Below, piece by piece: positions 7,786-17,517 of a DNA stretch of 64,000 bases. Every line of letters starts with the position of its first letter. Position 1 is the first letter of the stretch. Where the stretch lies: assembly GCF_000350525.1 (NCBI RefSeq), contig NZ_AOCN01000004.1, forward strand, positions 1 through 64,000. Reading direction: 5' to 3'. The notes under the pieces are model-generated. The model worked only from the letters and a program-made list of their open reading frames with translations. It did no database searches and was not told the origin of the DNA. Made by a program: the position numbers and the translations under genes. This DNA is from Leucobacter salsicius M1-8. Lineage in GTDB: Bacteria > Actinomycetota > Actinomycetes > Actinomycetales > Microbacteriaceae.

Positions 7786-8898
7786 CTACGCGCCGCGCTT
7801 GTAGAACGGTAGCGCCACGACCTCAAACGGCTCGGCTTTGCCGCGTAGGTCGACCTCGACGGCAGTGCCGACCGCGGCATGCTCGGGGGCGACGTAGGCG
7901 AGGGCGATCGGGTAGCCGAGCGTGGGGCTCGGCTGACCGCTCGTGATCGCGCCGACCGGCTCACCGTTCACGGAGACGGCATAGCCGCCGCGGCCCGCGC
8001 GACGGCCCGCACCCGAGAGGCCCACAAGCACACGCGCGGGGCCCTGCTCGCGCAGCGCCTCGAGCGCCTCGCGGCCCACGAACTGTTCGGTCTTCTTGAA
8101 CGAGACGATGCCACCGAGCCCAGCCTCAAACGGGGTCGTGTCGAGACCAAGCTCGTTGCCGTAGAGCGGCATGCCCGCTTCGAGGCGCAGCGAATCGCGT
8201 GCTGCGAGGCCCGCGGGAATGAGCCCGTGGCTTTCGCCCGCTTCGAGCAGGGCGCGCCACAGCTCAGCCGCACGGTCATTCGGCACGTACACTTCGAAGC
8301 CGTCCTCACCGGTGTATCCGGTGCGGGCGATCAGTGCGTCAGCTCCCAGTACGCGCGCGGGTGCCGCGGCGTAGTACTTCATGTCGCGCACGGCGTCGCG
8401 GTCGGCCTCGTCGACGAGGGTCAACAGAATCTCGGCCGAGGCGGGGCCCTGCACCGCCACGAGCGCGGTCGTAAGGGTCTCATCGACAAGCGTGACGTCG
8501 AAGCCCTCGGCGCGCGCCTCGAACTCGGCAAACACGGCGGGCGCGTTGCCCGCGTTCGGTACGACGAGGTACTCGTCCTCCGCGAGGCGGTAGCTGATGA
8601 GGTCGTCGATGATGCCGCCGTCGGGGTTGCAGATGACCGAGTACTTGGCCCGGCCCACCGCGATAACACCGAGGTTGCCCACGAGCGCGGTGTTCAAGAA
8701 CGCGGCGGCGTCGGGCCCGGTCACGCGAATTTCGCCCATGTGCGAGAGGTCGAAGAGCCCGGCGGCACCGCGCACGGCGCGGTGCTCGGCAAGCTCTGAG
8801 CCATATTTCAGGGGCATATCCCAGCCGCCGAAATCAGTGAACGAGGCACCGAGCGCGTCGTGCTCAGCGTACAGCGGGGTGCGTTTCGGGTCACTCAT
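7786..8898 (-). CDS. gcvT: Glycine cleavage system T protein (aminomethyltransferase)
   Basis: This 370-residue tetrahydrofolate-dependent enzyme releases ammonia and forms methylene-THF from the H-bound aminomethyl group. Recognisable parts are FTDFGGWDMPLKYGSELAEH, FDLSHMGEIRVTGPDA, RTGYTGEDGFEVY and the C-terminal barrel with GAITSGQPSPTLGYPIALAYV. The length is normal. It starts with an ATG at 8898, 32 bases behind the gcvP stop, which supports one transcript. Confidence 0.95.
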   Translation of the reverse strand: MSDPKRTPLYAEHDALGASFTDFGGWDMPLKYGSELAEHRAVRGAAGLFDLSHMGEIRVTGPDAAAFLNTALVGNLGVIAVGRAKYSVICNPDGGIIDDLISYRLAEDEYLVVPNAGNAPAVFAEFEARAEGFDVTLVDETLTTALVAVQGPASAEILLTLVDEADRDAVRDMKYYAAAPARVLGADALIARTGYTGEDGFEVYVPNDRAAELWRALLEAGESHGLIPAGLAARDSLRLEAGMPLYGNELGLDTTPFEAGLGGIVSFKKTEQFVGREALEALREQGPARVLVGLSGAGRRAGRGGYAVSVNGEPVGAITSGQPSPTLGYPIALAYVAPEHAAVGTAVEVDLRGKAEPFEVVALPFYKRGA

Positions 8899-8930
8899 CA
8901 GTGTGTGGCCTTCCTAATCAAAAGTGGGGT

Positions 8931-11798
8931 TCAGTCTTCGAAGGCCTCGGGCGCGGGGCACGCGCACACGAGGTTGCGGTCGCCAAATGCGCCGTCGATG
9001 CGGGCGACGGGCGGGAAGTATTTGTCGGTGCGCAGACGCGCGACCGGGTAGGCAGCCTGCTCGCGGCTGTAGGCGCGGTCCCACTCCCCTGCAATGACGC
9101 CCTCGGCGGTGTGCGGGGCGTTGCGTAGCGGCGAATCGACGACCTCGAAGCGACCGTCGATGATCTCCTGGATCTCAGCGCGAATGGCAATCATCGCCTC
9201 GATGAACCGCTCGATCTCGTCAAGGGCCTCTGACTCGGTCGGCTCGACCATCAGGGTGCCCGCGACGGGGAACGCGAGGGTGGGTGCGTGGAACCCGAAG
9301 TCAATGAGACGCTTCGCCACGTCCTCGGCGGTGACGCCCGAGACCTTGGTGAGCTCGCGCAGGTCGAGGATGCACTCGTGGGCGACCAGTCCGCCCGCGC
9401 CGGTGAACAGCACCGGGAAGTGATCGCGCAGCTGAGCGGCAATGTAGTTGGCACCGAGCAGCGCATGCCGGGTGGCGTCGGTGAGGCCGTCGCCGCCCAT
9501 CATTGCGATGTAGGCGTAGGAGATCGGCAGCACGCCGGCGGAGCCGAACAGGGTAGCAACGACGGGGGTCGCTGATCCGGCGACGCCGGCTACGGCACGC
9601 GGGTCCGAGGGCAGGTACGGCAGTAGGTGCTCGGCGACGCCGATCGGGCCGACGCCGGGGCCGCCGCCGCCGTGCGGAATCGCGAACGTCTTGTGCAGGT
9701 TCAGGTGCGATACGTCGCCGCCGAACTTGCCGGGCTGGGCGACGCCAACGAGGGCGTTCATGTTGGCGCCGTCGATGTAGACCTGACCGCCGGCGTCGTG
9801 CACGCGGGCGCACACCTCGCGCACATCGGTGTCGTAGACGCCGTAGGTCGACGGGTAGGTGATCATGATCGCGGCGAGCTCGTGTGCGTGCTTCTCGATC
9901 TTGGCCTTGAGGTCATCCATGTCGATCGTGCCGGTCTCAAGGTTCTTGACGACGACCACGCGCATGCCGGCGAGCACGGCCGACGCCGCATTCGTGCCAT
10001 GTGCCGAGGCGGGGATCAGACAGATCGTGCGCTGGCTCTCGCCGCGCGCCACATGGTAGGCGCGGATCGCGTTGAGGCCCGCATACTCACCCTGTGCGCC
10101 AGAGTTCGGCTGCACCGAGACGCCGGCGTAACCGGTGATCTCGACGAGGCGACGCTCGAGGTCTTCGATGAGCGCGCGCCAGCCGGCCGTCTGATCGGCC
10201 GGGGCGTAGGGGTGAATGCCCGCGAACTCAGGCCAGGAGATCGACTCCATCTCGGCGGTCGAGTTGAGCTTCATGGTGCACGAGCCGAGCGGAATCATCG
10301 TGCGGTCGAGCGCGAGATCACGATCTGCGAGGCGGCGCAGGTAGCGCAGCATCTGCGTCTCCGAGCGGTGCTCCCAGAAGATCGGCTGCGTCAGGTAATC
10401 GCTCGTGCGTGCCAGGGCGGCGTCGAACGCGTAGTCACCGAGGGCCGCTGCCTCGGGCGCCGCGACGTCGAATCCTGCGGCAGCGAACGCCTCGAGCACG
10501 CGCGCAACGTGTGCGGCCGTGGTGGTCTCGTCGGCCGAGATGCCCACGGCGCCAGCGTCGATGCGGCGCAGGTTGATGCCTCGGTCGGCTGCGGCCGCGA
10601 TCACTGCATCGGCGCGATCCGGCACGATCGCCGTCACGGTGTCGAAGAACGAGGCGCTCGCGACCCGGATCCCGGCGGCAGTGAGGCCCGCCGCGATCGT
10701 GCGGGCGTGCGCGTGGGTGCGCTCGGCGATGCCCTTGAGGCCGTCGGCACCGTGGTACAGCACGTACATCGAGGCGGTGATGGCGAGCAGGGCCTGCGCG
10801 GTACAGATGTTGCTCGTGGCCTTCTCGCGGCGAATGTGCTGCTCGCGGGTCTGCAGCGCGAGGCGACAGGCCTGGCGACCCTCGGCGTCGCGCGAGACGC
10901 CCACGAGGCGGCCGGGCAGCGCGCGCTCGAGGCCCGCGCGGATCGACAGGTACGCGGCGTGCGGTCCGCCGTAGAACAGCGGCACGCCGAAGCGCTGGGT
11001 GTTACCAACGGCGACGTCGGCGCCCTGCTCGCCGGGCGAGGTGATGAGGGTGAGCGCCAGCAGGTCGGCGATGATCGTGGTCATCGCGCCGCGCTCCTTC
11101 GCCTCAGCGATGATCGCGGCGTGGTCAACGACCGCGCCGTCGCCGCCGGGCTGCTGCAGCACGATGCCGAAGATGTCGCCCTCGGGCAGCCCCTGCGACA
11201 GGTCGGCAACCTCGACCGTGAAGTCGAGCGCCTCGGCGCGGCCCAGGATCACGTTGATGGTCTGGGGAAAAAGGTTCTGGTCGATCACGGCCTTCGCCGT
11301 AGCGGCGGCCTTGCTCGCGCGGCGCATCAGCAGCACGGCCTCTGCTGCGGCCGACGACTCGTCGAGCATCGAGGCGTTCGCGACGTCGAGGCCGGTCAGG
11401 TCAGAGACCATGGTCTGAAAGTTGAGCAGCGCCTCGAGGCGGCCCTGCGAGATCTCGGGCTGGTAGGGCGTGTAGGCCGTGTACCAGGCCGGGCTTTCAA
11501 GCACATTGCGGCGAATGACGGGCGGCGTGTGGGTGTCGTAGAACCCCTGGCCAATCATCTGCGTCATGACCGTGTTCTGGTTCGCGAGCCCGCGGAGGTC
11601 CCCGAGAATCTCCTCCTCGCTGCGTGCGCCGGGCAGGGCGAGCGGTGCGTCCATGCGAATATCAGCGGGCACTGCCGCGTCGACGAGCGCATCGAGGCTG
11701 TCGAAGCCGAGTGCCCCGAGCATCTGGTCGCGATCGGAATCCGCGGTGACGCCCATGTGGCGGTCGGCGAAGGTGCGGTGGGTGGGAGTAACGCTCAA
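8931..11798 (-). CDS. gcvP: Glycine dehydrogenase (decarboxylating), P protein
   Basis: This is a 955-residue single-chain P protein that decarboxylates glycine with pyridoxal phosphate and loads the aminomethyl group on GcvH. The PLP lysine is K703 in [26 protein letters not shown] at the N-terminus and [18 protein letters not shown] at the C-terminus are typical. It is the first gene behind the tandem glycine aptamers. The large plus-strand open frames across it are antisense shadows produced by the GC-rich codon use. Confidence 0.97.
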   Translation of the reverse strand: MSVTPTHRTFADRHMGVTADSDRDQMLGALGFDSLDALVDAAVPADIRMDAPLALPGARSEEEILGDLRGLANQNTVMTQMIGQGFYDTHTPPVIRRNVLESPAWYTAYTPYQPEISQGRLEALLNFQTMVSDLTGLDVANASMLDESSAAAEAVLLMRRASKAAATAKAVIDQNLFPQTINVILGRAEALDFTVEVADLSQGLPEGDIFGIVLQQPGGDGAVVDHAAIIAEAKERGAMTTIIADLLALTLITSPGEQGADVAVGNTQRFGVPLFYGGPHAAYLSIRAGLERALPGRLVGVSRDAEGRQACRLALQTREQHIRREKATSNICTAQALLAITASMYVLYHGADGLKGIAERTHAHARTIAAGLTAAGIRVASASFFDTVTAIVPDRADAVIAAAADRGINLRRIDAGAVGISADETTTAAHVARVLEAFAAAGFDVAAPEAAALGDYAFDAALARTSDYLTQPIFWEHRSETQMLRYLRRLADRDLALDRTMIPLGSCTMKLNSTAEMESISWPEFAGIHPYAPADQTAGWRALIEDLERRLVEITGYAGVSVQPNSGAQGEYAGLNAIRAYHVARGESQRTICLIPASAHGTNAASAVLAGMRVVVVKNLETGTIDMDDLKAKIEKHAHELAAIMITYPSTYGVYDTDVREVCARVHDAGGQVYIDGANMNALVGVAQPGKFGGDVSHLNLHKTFAIPHGGGGPGVGPIGVAEHLLPYLPSDPRAVAGVAGSATPVVATLFGSAGVLPISYAYIAMMGGDGLTDATRHALLGANYIAAQLRDHFPVLFTGAGGLVAHECILDLRELTKVSGVTAEDVAKRLIDFGFHAPTLAFPVAGTLMVEPTESEALDEIERFIEAMIAIRAEIQEIIDGRFEVVDSPLRNAPHTAEGVIAGEWDRAYSREQAAYPVARLRTDKYFPPVARIDGAFGDRNLVCACPAPEAFED

Positions 11799-11848
11799 GA
11801 GGATCTCGTCTCAAAAGTGCGCGGGCGCGCAAAAGGGGCGTGGGATCC

Positions 11849-12056
11849 TCCCCGCTCTGTTACTGGACCTGAGAGATTCGGGTCGCGAGCGGGGCTGGAT
11901 GCCCCGGCCGCGGTGCCCTTGCACCGTCGGTGAGCACGGCACAGCCGCGCTACTTTCCAGAGTTGCCTCGCTGCGACGGTACGTGGGCCTGAGAGATTCC
12001 CGGGGAGGGTTTGCTCCTACGGCGCCGGGCCTCAACGCCCGAGCTCTCCCGCCACA
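11849..12056 (-). promoter_or_regulatory. Tandem glycine riboswitch upstream of gcvP
   Basis: The minus strand carries two aptamers in the gcvP leader. Aptamer 1 (about 12056-11944) starts GCGGGAGAGC and contains GGGAATCTCTCAGGCCCA followed by ACTCTGGAAAG. Aptamer 2 (about 11943-11849) contains ACCGACGGTGCAAGGGCA and CGAATCTCTCAGGTCCAGT, ending in ACAGAGCGGGGAGG. The AGGAGCAAACC and TGCAAGG cores and the paired ATCTCTCAGG segments are hallmarks of the glycine-binding gcvT RNA. In this gene context it should switch the operon on when glycine is plentiful. Confidence 0.93.
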
Positions 12057-12148
12057 GCTTGATGGCCGATATTCAAAATGTACGATCACTCTAGCATCGG
12101 GGGCCACGGCGGTGATAGGTCGGCGCGGCGCATGATCCGGATCGAAAC

Positions 12149-12190
12149 AGCCCGGGTGCTCGCGGGCCGAGGCCCACGAGCACCCGGGCT
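12149..12190 (-). terminator. Hairpin downstream of the permease, likely terminator
   Basis: A 14-bp stem (12149-12162 with 12177-12190) extends inward by further G-C pairs. It lies 29 bases after the permease stop and separates that transcript from the gcv promoter. On the minus strand it is followed by CTGTTTCG, so the T tract is weak. Confidence 0.6.
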
Positions 12191-12218
12191 CAATGGTTCG
12201 AGTGGTTACTTCGAGCCG

Positions 12219-13750
12219 CTAGTCCTTGCCGTCGAGCGCGAGGATCTCCTCCTCGACCTCGCCACCGTAACCCTCGGCCTGCGGGTCACCGTGCAGGCCC
12301 CCCGAGACCGCGTATTCCTCCTCGGGAGAGAGGATGAGCCGGTGGCGCGTGTAGAGGCCGAAGACGGCGAGGCCGATCACGTACACGACCAGGATCGCGA
12401 CGATCGCGGGCTGGAAGGTCTCGTTGAGCAGAAACCCGATGAAGATCAGGAATGCAATGATTGCCGCCGAGACCGCGCCGAACATGCCCCACGGGCTGCG
12501 GTAGGGTCGCTTTGCGTTGGGTACTTGCGGCGCAGGATCATGAACGACACCATCTGCATGAAGTATGCGAGCACCGCACCCCAGACCGCGATGTTCAGCA
12601 CGATTGCACCGGCCACGCCGTCGGCGCCGCCCGCGATGTTCACGATGTTGAGCGCGACGAAGCCGATCAGCGCGCCCGCGAGCAACGCGACCCACGGGGT
12701 CTGCCGCTTGCCCGTGAGCGAGAGGAACTTCGGGTAGTAGCCGGCGCGCGACAGCGAGTACATGTTGCGGCCGTAGGCAAACATGATGCCCTGCAGCGAC
12801 GCGAAGAGGCCGATGAGCGCGAACAGTGCGAGTACGGCGGCCATCTGGTCGCCGACGATGGCGCGGAAGCCGTCGAGCAGCGGCTCGCCCGCGACGCCCA
12901 TGTCTTCGGCGCCCAGGATCGCGGTGTTGAGGAACAGCACGAGCAGACCGGTGACGATCAGGGTGCCGCGCGCCCAGAGACCCGCCTTGGGGATGTCGCG
13001 CACGGGGTTGATCGATTCCTCTGCCGCGAGCGGCAGCTCCTCAATGCCGAGGAAGAACCACATTGCGAACGGGAGCGCGAACAGGATCGGAGTGATGCCG
13101 TGCGGCAGGAAGGCCGACTGGCCTGCGTCGGGCTCGATGTTCCACAGGCTCGACCAGTCGAGCGCGGGGCTCATGAGCGCCATTACCGAGAACAGCAGAA
13201 TGATGCCGATGGAGATCACCGAGACGACGATCGCGAACTTGAACGAGATCGCGGCGCCCGCGGTGTTGAGACCGACGAACAGCGCGTAGAGGATGAGCCA
13301 CCAGAGCCACGGTGGCAGTGAGAATCCGAGCAGCTCGGTCGTGATGCCGTCGGCGTAGGAGGCCGAGAAGAACACGATGACCGCGGTTGTAGCGACGTAC
13401 TCTATGGTCTCGGCGAGACCGGTGACGAAGCCGCCCCACGGCCCCATGGCCGCGCGCCCGAATGAGTAGGCGCCGCCCGTGTGGGGCATAGCCGCCGCCA
13501 TCTCGCCGATGGAAAAGATGAGGCCGTAATACATCACGATGAGCACGGCGAACGCGATCATCATGCCGCCGAATCCTGCGGCCTCGATGCCGAAGTTCCA
13601 GCCCGAGAAGTCGCCCGAGATGACGGCGCCGACGGCGAGGCCCCACAGCCCCCAGATGCCCGCGGCCCGTTTGAGCTTTCGTTTCTCGAAGTACCCGGAT
13701 TCGGCGGTCGTATACGTGACCCCCGAAACTTTCAGAGTGTCCTTGGCCAT
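12219..13750 (-). pseudogene. APC-family amine/amino acid permease, frameshifted
   Basis: The first part, from the ATG at 13750 (AAAGGGG upstream), reads through AGIWGLWGLAVGAVISGDFSG, MPHTGGAYSFGRAAMGPWG and GIEELPLAAEE, typical of ethanolamine-permease-type APC carriers, with about ten helices. At about 12519-12521 the frame breaks. After LRRKYP the reading enters unrelated sequence, while the next frame continues as NAKRPYRSPWG, two more helices and an acidic tail to 12219. One missing base in the TACCCAACG stretch explains it. The gene is either broken or affected by a sequencing error. It is divergent from the glutamine-synthetase-type gene and probably imports the amine that pathway uses. 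Confidence 0.85.
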
Positions 13751-13869
13751 GTCGGCCCCTTTCACGTCGTTGTGATGGATTGCCCGCCCAGAGCTGAAGG
13801 TTCGCCCGAGCGACAGAATGCCGCAGACCGCACGCCCCGGAGTGCAATTTCTGAGCTTACCCACGTAAT

Positions 13870-13886
13870 GGTGGTTTGCAACTACC
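13870..13886. promoter_or_regulatory. Candidate GntR-type operator
   Basis: GGTGGTTTGCAACTACC is a dyad of the form GGTnGTTnnnAACnACC. It lies in the 248-bp divergent region between the permease and the glutamine-synthetase-like gene. The shape fits FadR/FCD-type GntR sites, and such a regulator is encoded at the end of the cluster. The assignment is inferred from shape and position. Confidence 0.5.
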
Positions 13887-13998
13887 TTTGTCGCAAATTT
13901 GTGGCTGGATTATCGCGCGTCGTGTGATTGAATGGCCCACACACCAACCTTTACGGGTGGCGCAAGCCTCCCCTCAACGATGAGACGAAGGACAACAC

Positions 13999-15378
13999 AT
14001 GACTGACTCGAACAGACCTGACGGGCATCTAACGCCCGATATGCTGCGACAGGAAGTCGCCGAGGGCCGCATCGACACCGTCATCGTTGGGTTCACCGAC
14101 ATGCAGGGCCGCCTCGTGGGCAAGCGTGTCTCGGCCCGGCTGTTCCTCGAAGACGTGATGGATCACGGCGCCGAGTGCTGCAACTATCTGCTCACCGTCG
14201 ATGTCGAACTCAACACGGTCGACGGCTACGCGCTCACGAGCTGGGAGCGCGGCTACGGCGATATGGCGATGGTGCCGGATCTTTCCACGCTGCGCGTACT
14301 GCCGTGGCAGACCGCGACCGCGCTCGTGATTGCCGATCTCACACTCGCGAGCGATCACTCGCTGATCGAGGTGTCGCCCCGTCAGATTCTGCGCCGACAG
14401 ATGGAACGGCTGCGGGAGCGGGGGCTCGTCGCCCACGTCGCGACCGAGCTCGAGTTCTTGGTCTTCGACGACGACTACCGCTCGGCATGGCAGTCGGGCT
14501 ACAAGGATCTGACCCCCGCGAGCGACTACAACACCGACTACGCGCTGCACGCCTCGACGCGCCTCGAGCCGCTGTTGCGCGACATTCGCAACTCCATGGA
14601 CGGTGCCGGCATGTACTGCGAGGGCGTCAAGGGTGAGTGCAACCTCGGTCAGCAAGAGATCGCGTTTCGATACGCCGAGGCGCTGCCCACCTGCGATAAC
14701 CACTCGATCTACAAGAGCGGGTCGAAGGAGATCGCCGACAAGCACGGCAAGTCGATCACGTTCATGGCGAAGTTCAACGAGCGCGAGGGCAACAGCTGCC
14801 ACGTGCACGCGAGCCTGCGTTCGGTGACCGGCGAGATGGTATTCGCCGACGATTCGGCCGCAGACGGCATGTCGCAGATGTTTCGCCACTTCATTGCGGG
14901 CCAGATGCGGGCGATGCGCGAATTCACGCTGCTCTATGCCCCCAACATTAACTCATACAAGCGCTTCGTCGACGGCAGCTTCGCGCCCACCGCGGTGGCC
15001 TGGGGCCACGACAACCGGTCGTGCGCGCTGCGCGTCGTCGGCCACGGCGGCGGGATGCGCGTCGAGAACCGTGTGCCCGGCGGCGACGTGAACCAGTACC
15101 TCGCCGTCGCGGGCATGCTCGCCTCAGGGCTCCACGGCATCGAGAATGAGCTCGACCCCGGCGAAGCGCTCACCGGCAACGCCTACACGAGCGATATCCA
15201 CCGTGTGCCGACGACCCTGCGCGAGGCCGCCGACCTGTTCGAGGCGTCGGTGCTCGCCCGCGAGGTGTTCGGAGACGAGGTCGTCGAACACTATGTGCAT
15301 GCGGCGCGCGTGGAGGTTGCCGCGTACGATGCCGCCGTGACGGACTGGGAGCGGGTGCGTGGCTTTGAACGACTCTGA
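13999..15378 (+). CDS. Glutamine synthetase-family gamma-glutamyl-amine ligase (GlnA4-like)
   Basis: The protein has 459 residues with the GS fold: N-terminal beta-grasp (GFTDMQGRLVGKRVSARLF), metal-binding ATELEFLVF, EIAFRYAEALPTCDN and GNSCHVHASLRS, and the ATP/glutamate loop ALRVVGHGGGMRVENRVPGG. The spacing differs from nitrogen-assimilating GlnA and agrees with the group that glutamylates amines (GlnA3/GlnA4, PuuA). Its neighbours are a permease, a gamma-glutamyl hydrolase type amidotransferase, an aldehyde dehydrogenase, an SDR and a GntR regulator. The product is therefore probably gamma-glutamylethanolamide or a gamma-glutamyl polyamine. Confidence 0.88.
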   Translation: MTDSNRPDGHLTPDMLRQEVAEGRIDTVIVGFTDMQGRLVGKRVSARLFLEDVMDHGAECCNYLLTVDVELNTVDGYALTSWERGYGDMAMVPDLSTLRVLPWQTATALVIADLTLASDHSLIEVSPRQILRRQMERLRERGLVAHVATELEFLVFDDDYRSAWQSGYKDLTPASDYNTDYALHASTRLEPLLRDIRNSMDGAGMYCEGVKGECNLGQQEIAFRYAEALPTCDNHSIYKSGSKEIADKHGKSITFMAKFNEREGNSCHVHASLRSVTGEMVFADDSAADGMSQMFRHFIAGQMRAMREFTLLYAPNINSYKRFVDGSFAPTAVAWGHDNRSCALRVVGHGGGMRVENRVPGGDVNQYLAVAGMLASGLHGIENELDPGEALTGNAYTSDIHRVPTTLREAADLFEASVLAREVFGDEVVEHYVHAARVEVAAYDAAVTDWERVRGFERL

Positions 15379-16135
15379 ACGGAGCGCGCCCGGCGGCGAG
15401 CGCCCGCCGCGCATTGGCATCACCAGCTACCTCGAGCAGGCCCAGACCGGGGTGTGGGATGTGCGGGCGTCCTTCCTCCCCCAGGTGTATCTCGACGCGG
15501 TGACGAGCGTCGGCGGCATCGCCTTCGTGCTTCCGCCCCAGCCTGTGTCGGCCGACACCGCACGCGCGATCATCGCGTCGCTCGACGGCATCATCTTCTC
15601 GGGAGGCGCCGACATCAACCCCGCCGCATACGGCGAAGCAGCGCACGAGAAGACCGGCGCCCCGCGCGACGACCGTGACACATTCGAGGGCGAGCTCGTG
15701 CAGGCCGCCATCGAAGCGAAGATCCCGTTTCTCGGCATCTGCCGCGGCGCGCAGATCCTCAACGTTGAGCTGGGCGGCACGCTACTGCAGCACCTGCCCG
15801 ACGTGGTGGGTGACGACCGCTACCAACTCGGCGCTGCTCGGTTCAACCCCATCGAGGTCGAGGTCGAGCCGGGTACCCGCATCGCCGAGGTCTACGGCAA
15901 TGCGCTGCAGGCCACAGCGCCGCTGTACCACCACCAGGGGCTCGGGGAGATCGGTGAGGGTCTCGTCGTCACCAGTCGCACGTCCGACGGCATCGTCGAA
16001 TCGGTCGAGCTGCCCACGGTGCCCTTCGGGCTCGCCGTGCAGTGGCACCCCGAGGAGCACCCCGAGGATCGCCGACTATTCGAGGGCCTCGTGGCCGCCG
16101 CTCAAGAGTACGCAGCTCGAAAGGAACTACCGTGA
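15359..16135 (+). CDS. Class I glutamine amidotransferase-like gamma-glutamyl hydrolase (PuuD-like)
   Basis: The protein has 258 residues of the peptidase C26 type. The nucleophile lies in FLGICRGAQILN (C128), and the His-Glu part of the triad is in AVQWHPEEHPED near the C-terminus. DGIIFSGGADINPAAYGE is the PuuD-type oxyanion region. The expected role is release of glutamate from the oxidised gamma-glutamyl intermediate, closing the pathway. The GTG at 15359 overlaps the end of the upstream gene by 20 bases, and its own TGA overlaps the next GTG, so translation is probably coupled. Confidence 0.88.
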   Translation: MALNDSERSAPGGERPPRIGITSYLEQAQTGVWDVRASFLPQVYLDAVTSVGGIAFVLPPQPVSADTARAIIASLDGIIFSGGADINPAAYGEAAHEKTGAPRDDRDTFEGELVQAAIEAKIPFLGICRGAQILNVELGGTLLQHLPDVVGDDRYQLGAARFNPIEVEVEPGTRIAEVYGNALQATAPLYHHQGLGEIGEGLVVTSRTSDGIVESVELPTVPFGLAVQWHPEEHPEDRRLFEGLVAAAQEYAARKELP

Positions 16136-17487
16136 GCTATACCGTCATCAATCCCGCCACGGGCGAGGCCGTCACCGAGGTCGCGCACCTCGACGAACAC
16201 GACACCGACGCCGCCATCGCCCGCGCCGTCACCGCCCAGGAGGCGTGGGCGAACGTCGCCCCCGTCGACCGGGCGCGCGCGCTACGCCGCTTCGCCGACG
16301 CCGTCGACAGCGACACCGAGCGGCTCGCCCAGCTCGAGACCCAAAACTCGGGTCACCCGATCACCCAGTCCAGGTGGGAGGCCGGGCACGTACGCGATGT
16401 GCTCGAGTACTACTCAGCGAGCCCCGAACGCCTCATCGGACAGCAGATCCCGGTGGCTGGCGGAATGAACGTCACCTTCCACGAACCGCTCGGCGTCGTC
16501 GGCATCATCACGCCGTGGAATTTTCCCATGACGATCGCCTCGTGGGGCTTCGCCCCCGCGCTCGCCGCGGGCAACGCCGTCGTGCTGAAGCCGGCCGAGT
16601 GGACTCCACTCACGAGCATCCGCCTCGGCGAACTTGCGCTCGAAGCGGGGCTGCCCCATGGCCTGTTCCAGGTGCTGCCGGGCCGAGGCTCCGTTGTAGG
16701 CGAGCGCTTCGTCACGAACCCGAGCGTGCGCAAAATCGTATTCACCGGCTCGACCGGCGTCGGCAAGCGCATCATGAGTGGCTGCGCCGAACAGGTGAAG
16801 CGCGTCACCCTCGAGCTCGGGGGCAAGAGCGCCAACATCGTGTTCGCCGACGCCGACCTCGAGCAAGCGGCGGCCACCGCCCCCTACTCCGTGTTCGACA
16901 ACGCGGGCCAGGACTGCTGCGCCCGCAGCCGCCTGCTCGTGGAACGCAGCGTCTACGACAAGTTCATGGAGCGCTTCGAGACCGCGGTGCAGGGCGTCAA
17001 GGTTGGCGACCCGCTACTCGACGACACCGAGGTGGGGCCGCTCGTCACCCAGGCACACAAGGAGTCGGTGCAGTCGTATCTCACCGACGACGTGCCCGTC
17101 GCGTTCACGGGCAGCGCCCCCGAGGGCCCCGGCTCCTGGTTTGCGCCCACCGTCGTGACCCCCGAGCGCGACAGCCGCATCGCCACTGAGGAGGTCTTCG
17201 GCCCCGTCGTCGCCGTGCTGCCGTTCGAGGATGAGGAAGACGCGATCCGGCTCGCGAACAGCAGCGATTTCGGGCTCTCGGGCTCGATCTGGACCCGTGA
17301 CCTCGGCCGCGGCATCCGCGTCGCCCGCGGCGTCGAGGGCGGCAACCTGTCGGTGAACTCGCACTCGTCAGTGAGGTACTCCACGCCGTTTGGCGGGTTC
17401 AAGCAGTCGGGCCTCGGCCGCGAACTCGGCCCCGATGCCGCCGAGCACTTCACCGAAACCAAAAACGTTTTTTTCTCCGCCGAATAG
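16132..17487 (+). CDS. NAD(P)+-dependent aldehyde dehydrogenase
   Basis: The protein has 451 residues. The catalytic cysteine is C262 in AGQDCCARS, the general base is E228 in VTLELGGKSAN, and the cofactor region includes IITPWNFPMTIASWGFAPAL and VFTGSTGVGKRIM. The GTG at 16132 overlaps the TGA of the amidotransferase gene (GTGA). The upstream open extension belongs to the previous gene. In this cluster it should oxidise the gamma-glutamyl aldehyde to the acid before hydrolysis. The exact substrate is inferred from context. Confidence 0.92.
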   Translation: MSYTVINPATGEAVTEVAHLDEHDTDAAIARAVTAQEAWANVAPVDRARALRRFADAVDSDTERLAQLETQNSGHPITQSRWEAGHVRDVLEYYSASPERLIGQQIPVAGGMNVTFHEPLGVVGIITPWNFPMTIASWGFAPALAAGNAVVLKPAEWTPLTSIRLGELALEAGLPHGLFQVLPGRGSVVGERFVTNPSVRKIVFTGSTGVGKRIMSGCAEQVKRVTLELGGKSANIVFADADLEQAAATAPYSVFDNAGQDCCARSRLLVERSVYDKFMERFETAVQGVKVGDPLLDDTEVGPLVTQAHKESVQSYLTDDVPVAFTGSAPEGPGSWFAPTVVTPERDSRIATEEVFGPVVAVLPFEDEEDAIRLANSSDFGLSGSIWTRDLGRGIRVARGVEGGNLSVNSHSSVRYSTPFGGFKQSGLGRELGPDAAEHFTETKNVFFSAE

Positions 17488-17517
17488 CGCTGACCCCTCC
17501 AGTAGAAAGACCACACC

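Noticed and set aside
9627-11933. A 768-codon open frame antisense to gcvP
   Set aside because: It mirrors the codon positions of gcvP, has no recognisable domain and runs into the riboswitch. GC-rich genes produce such frames.
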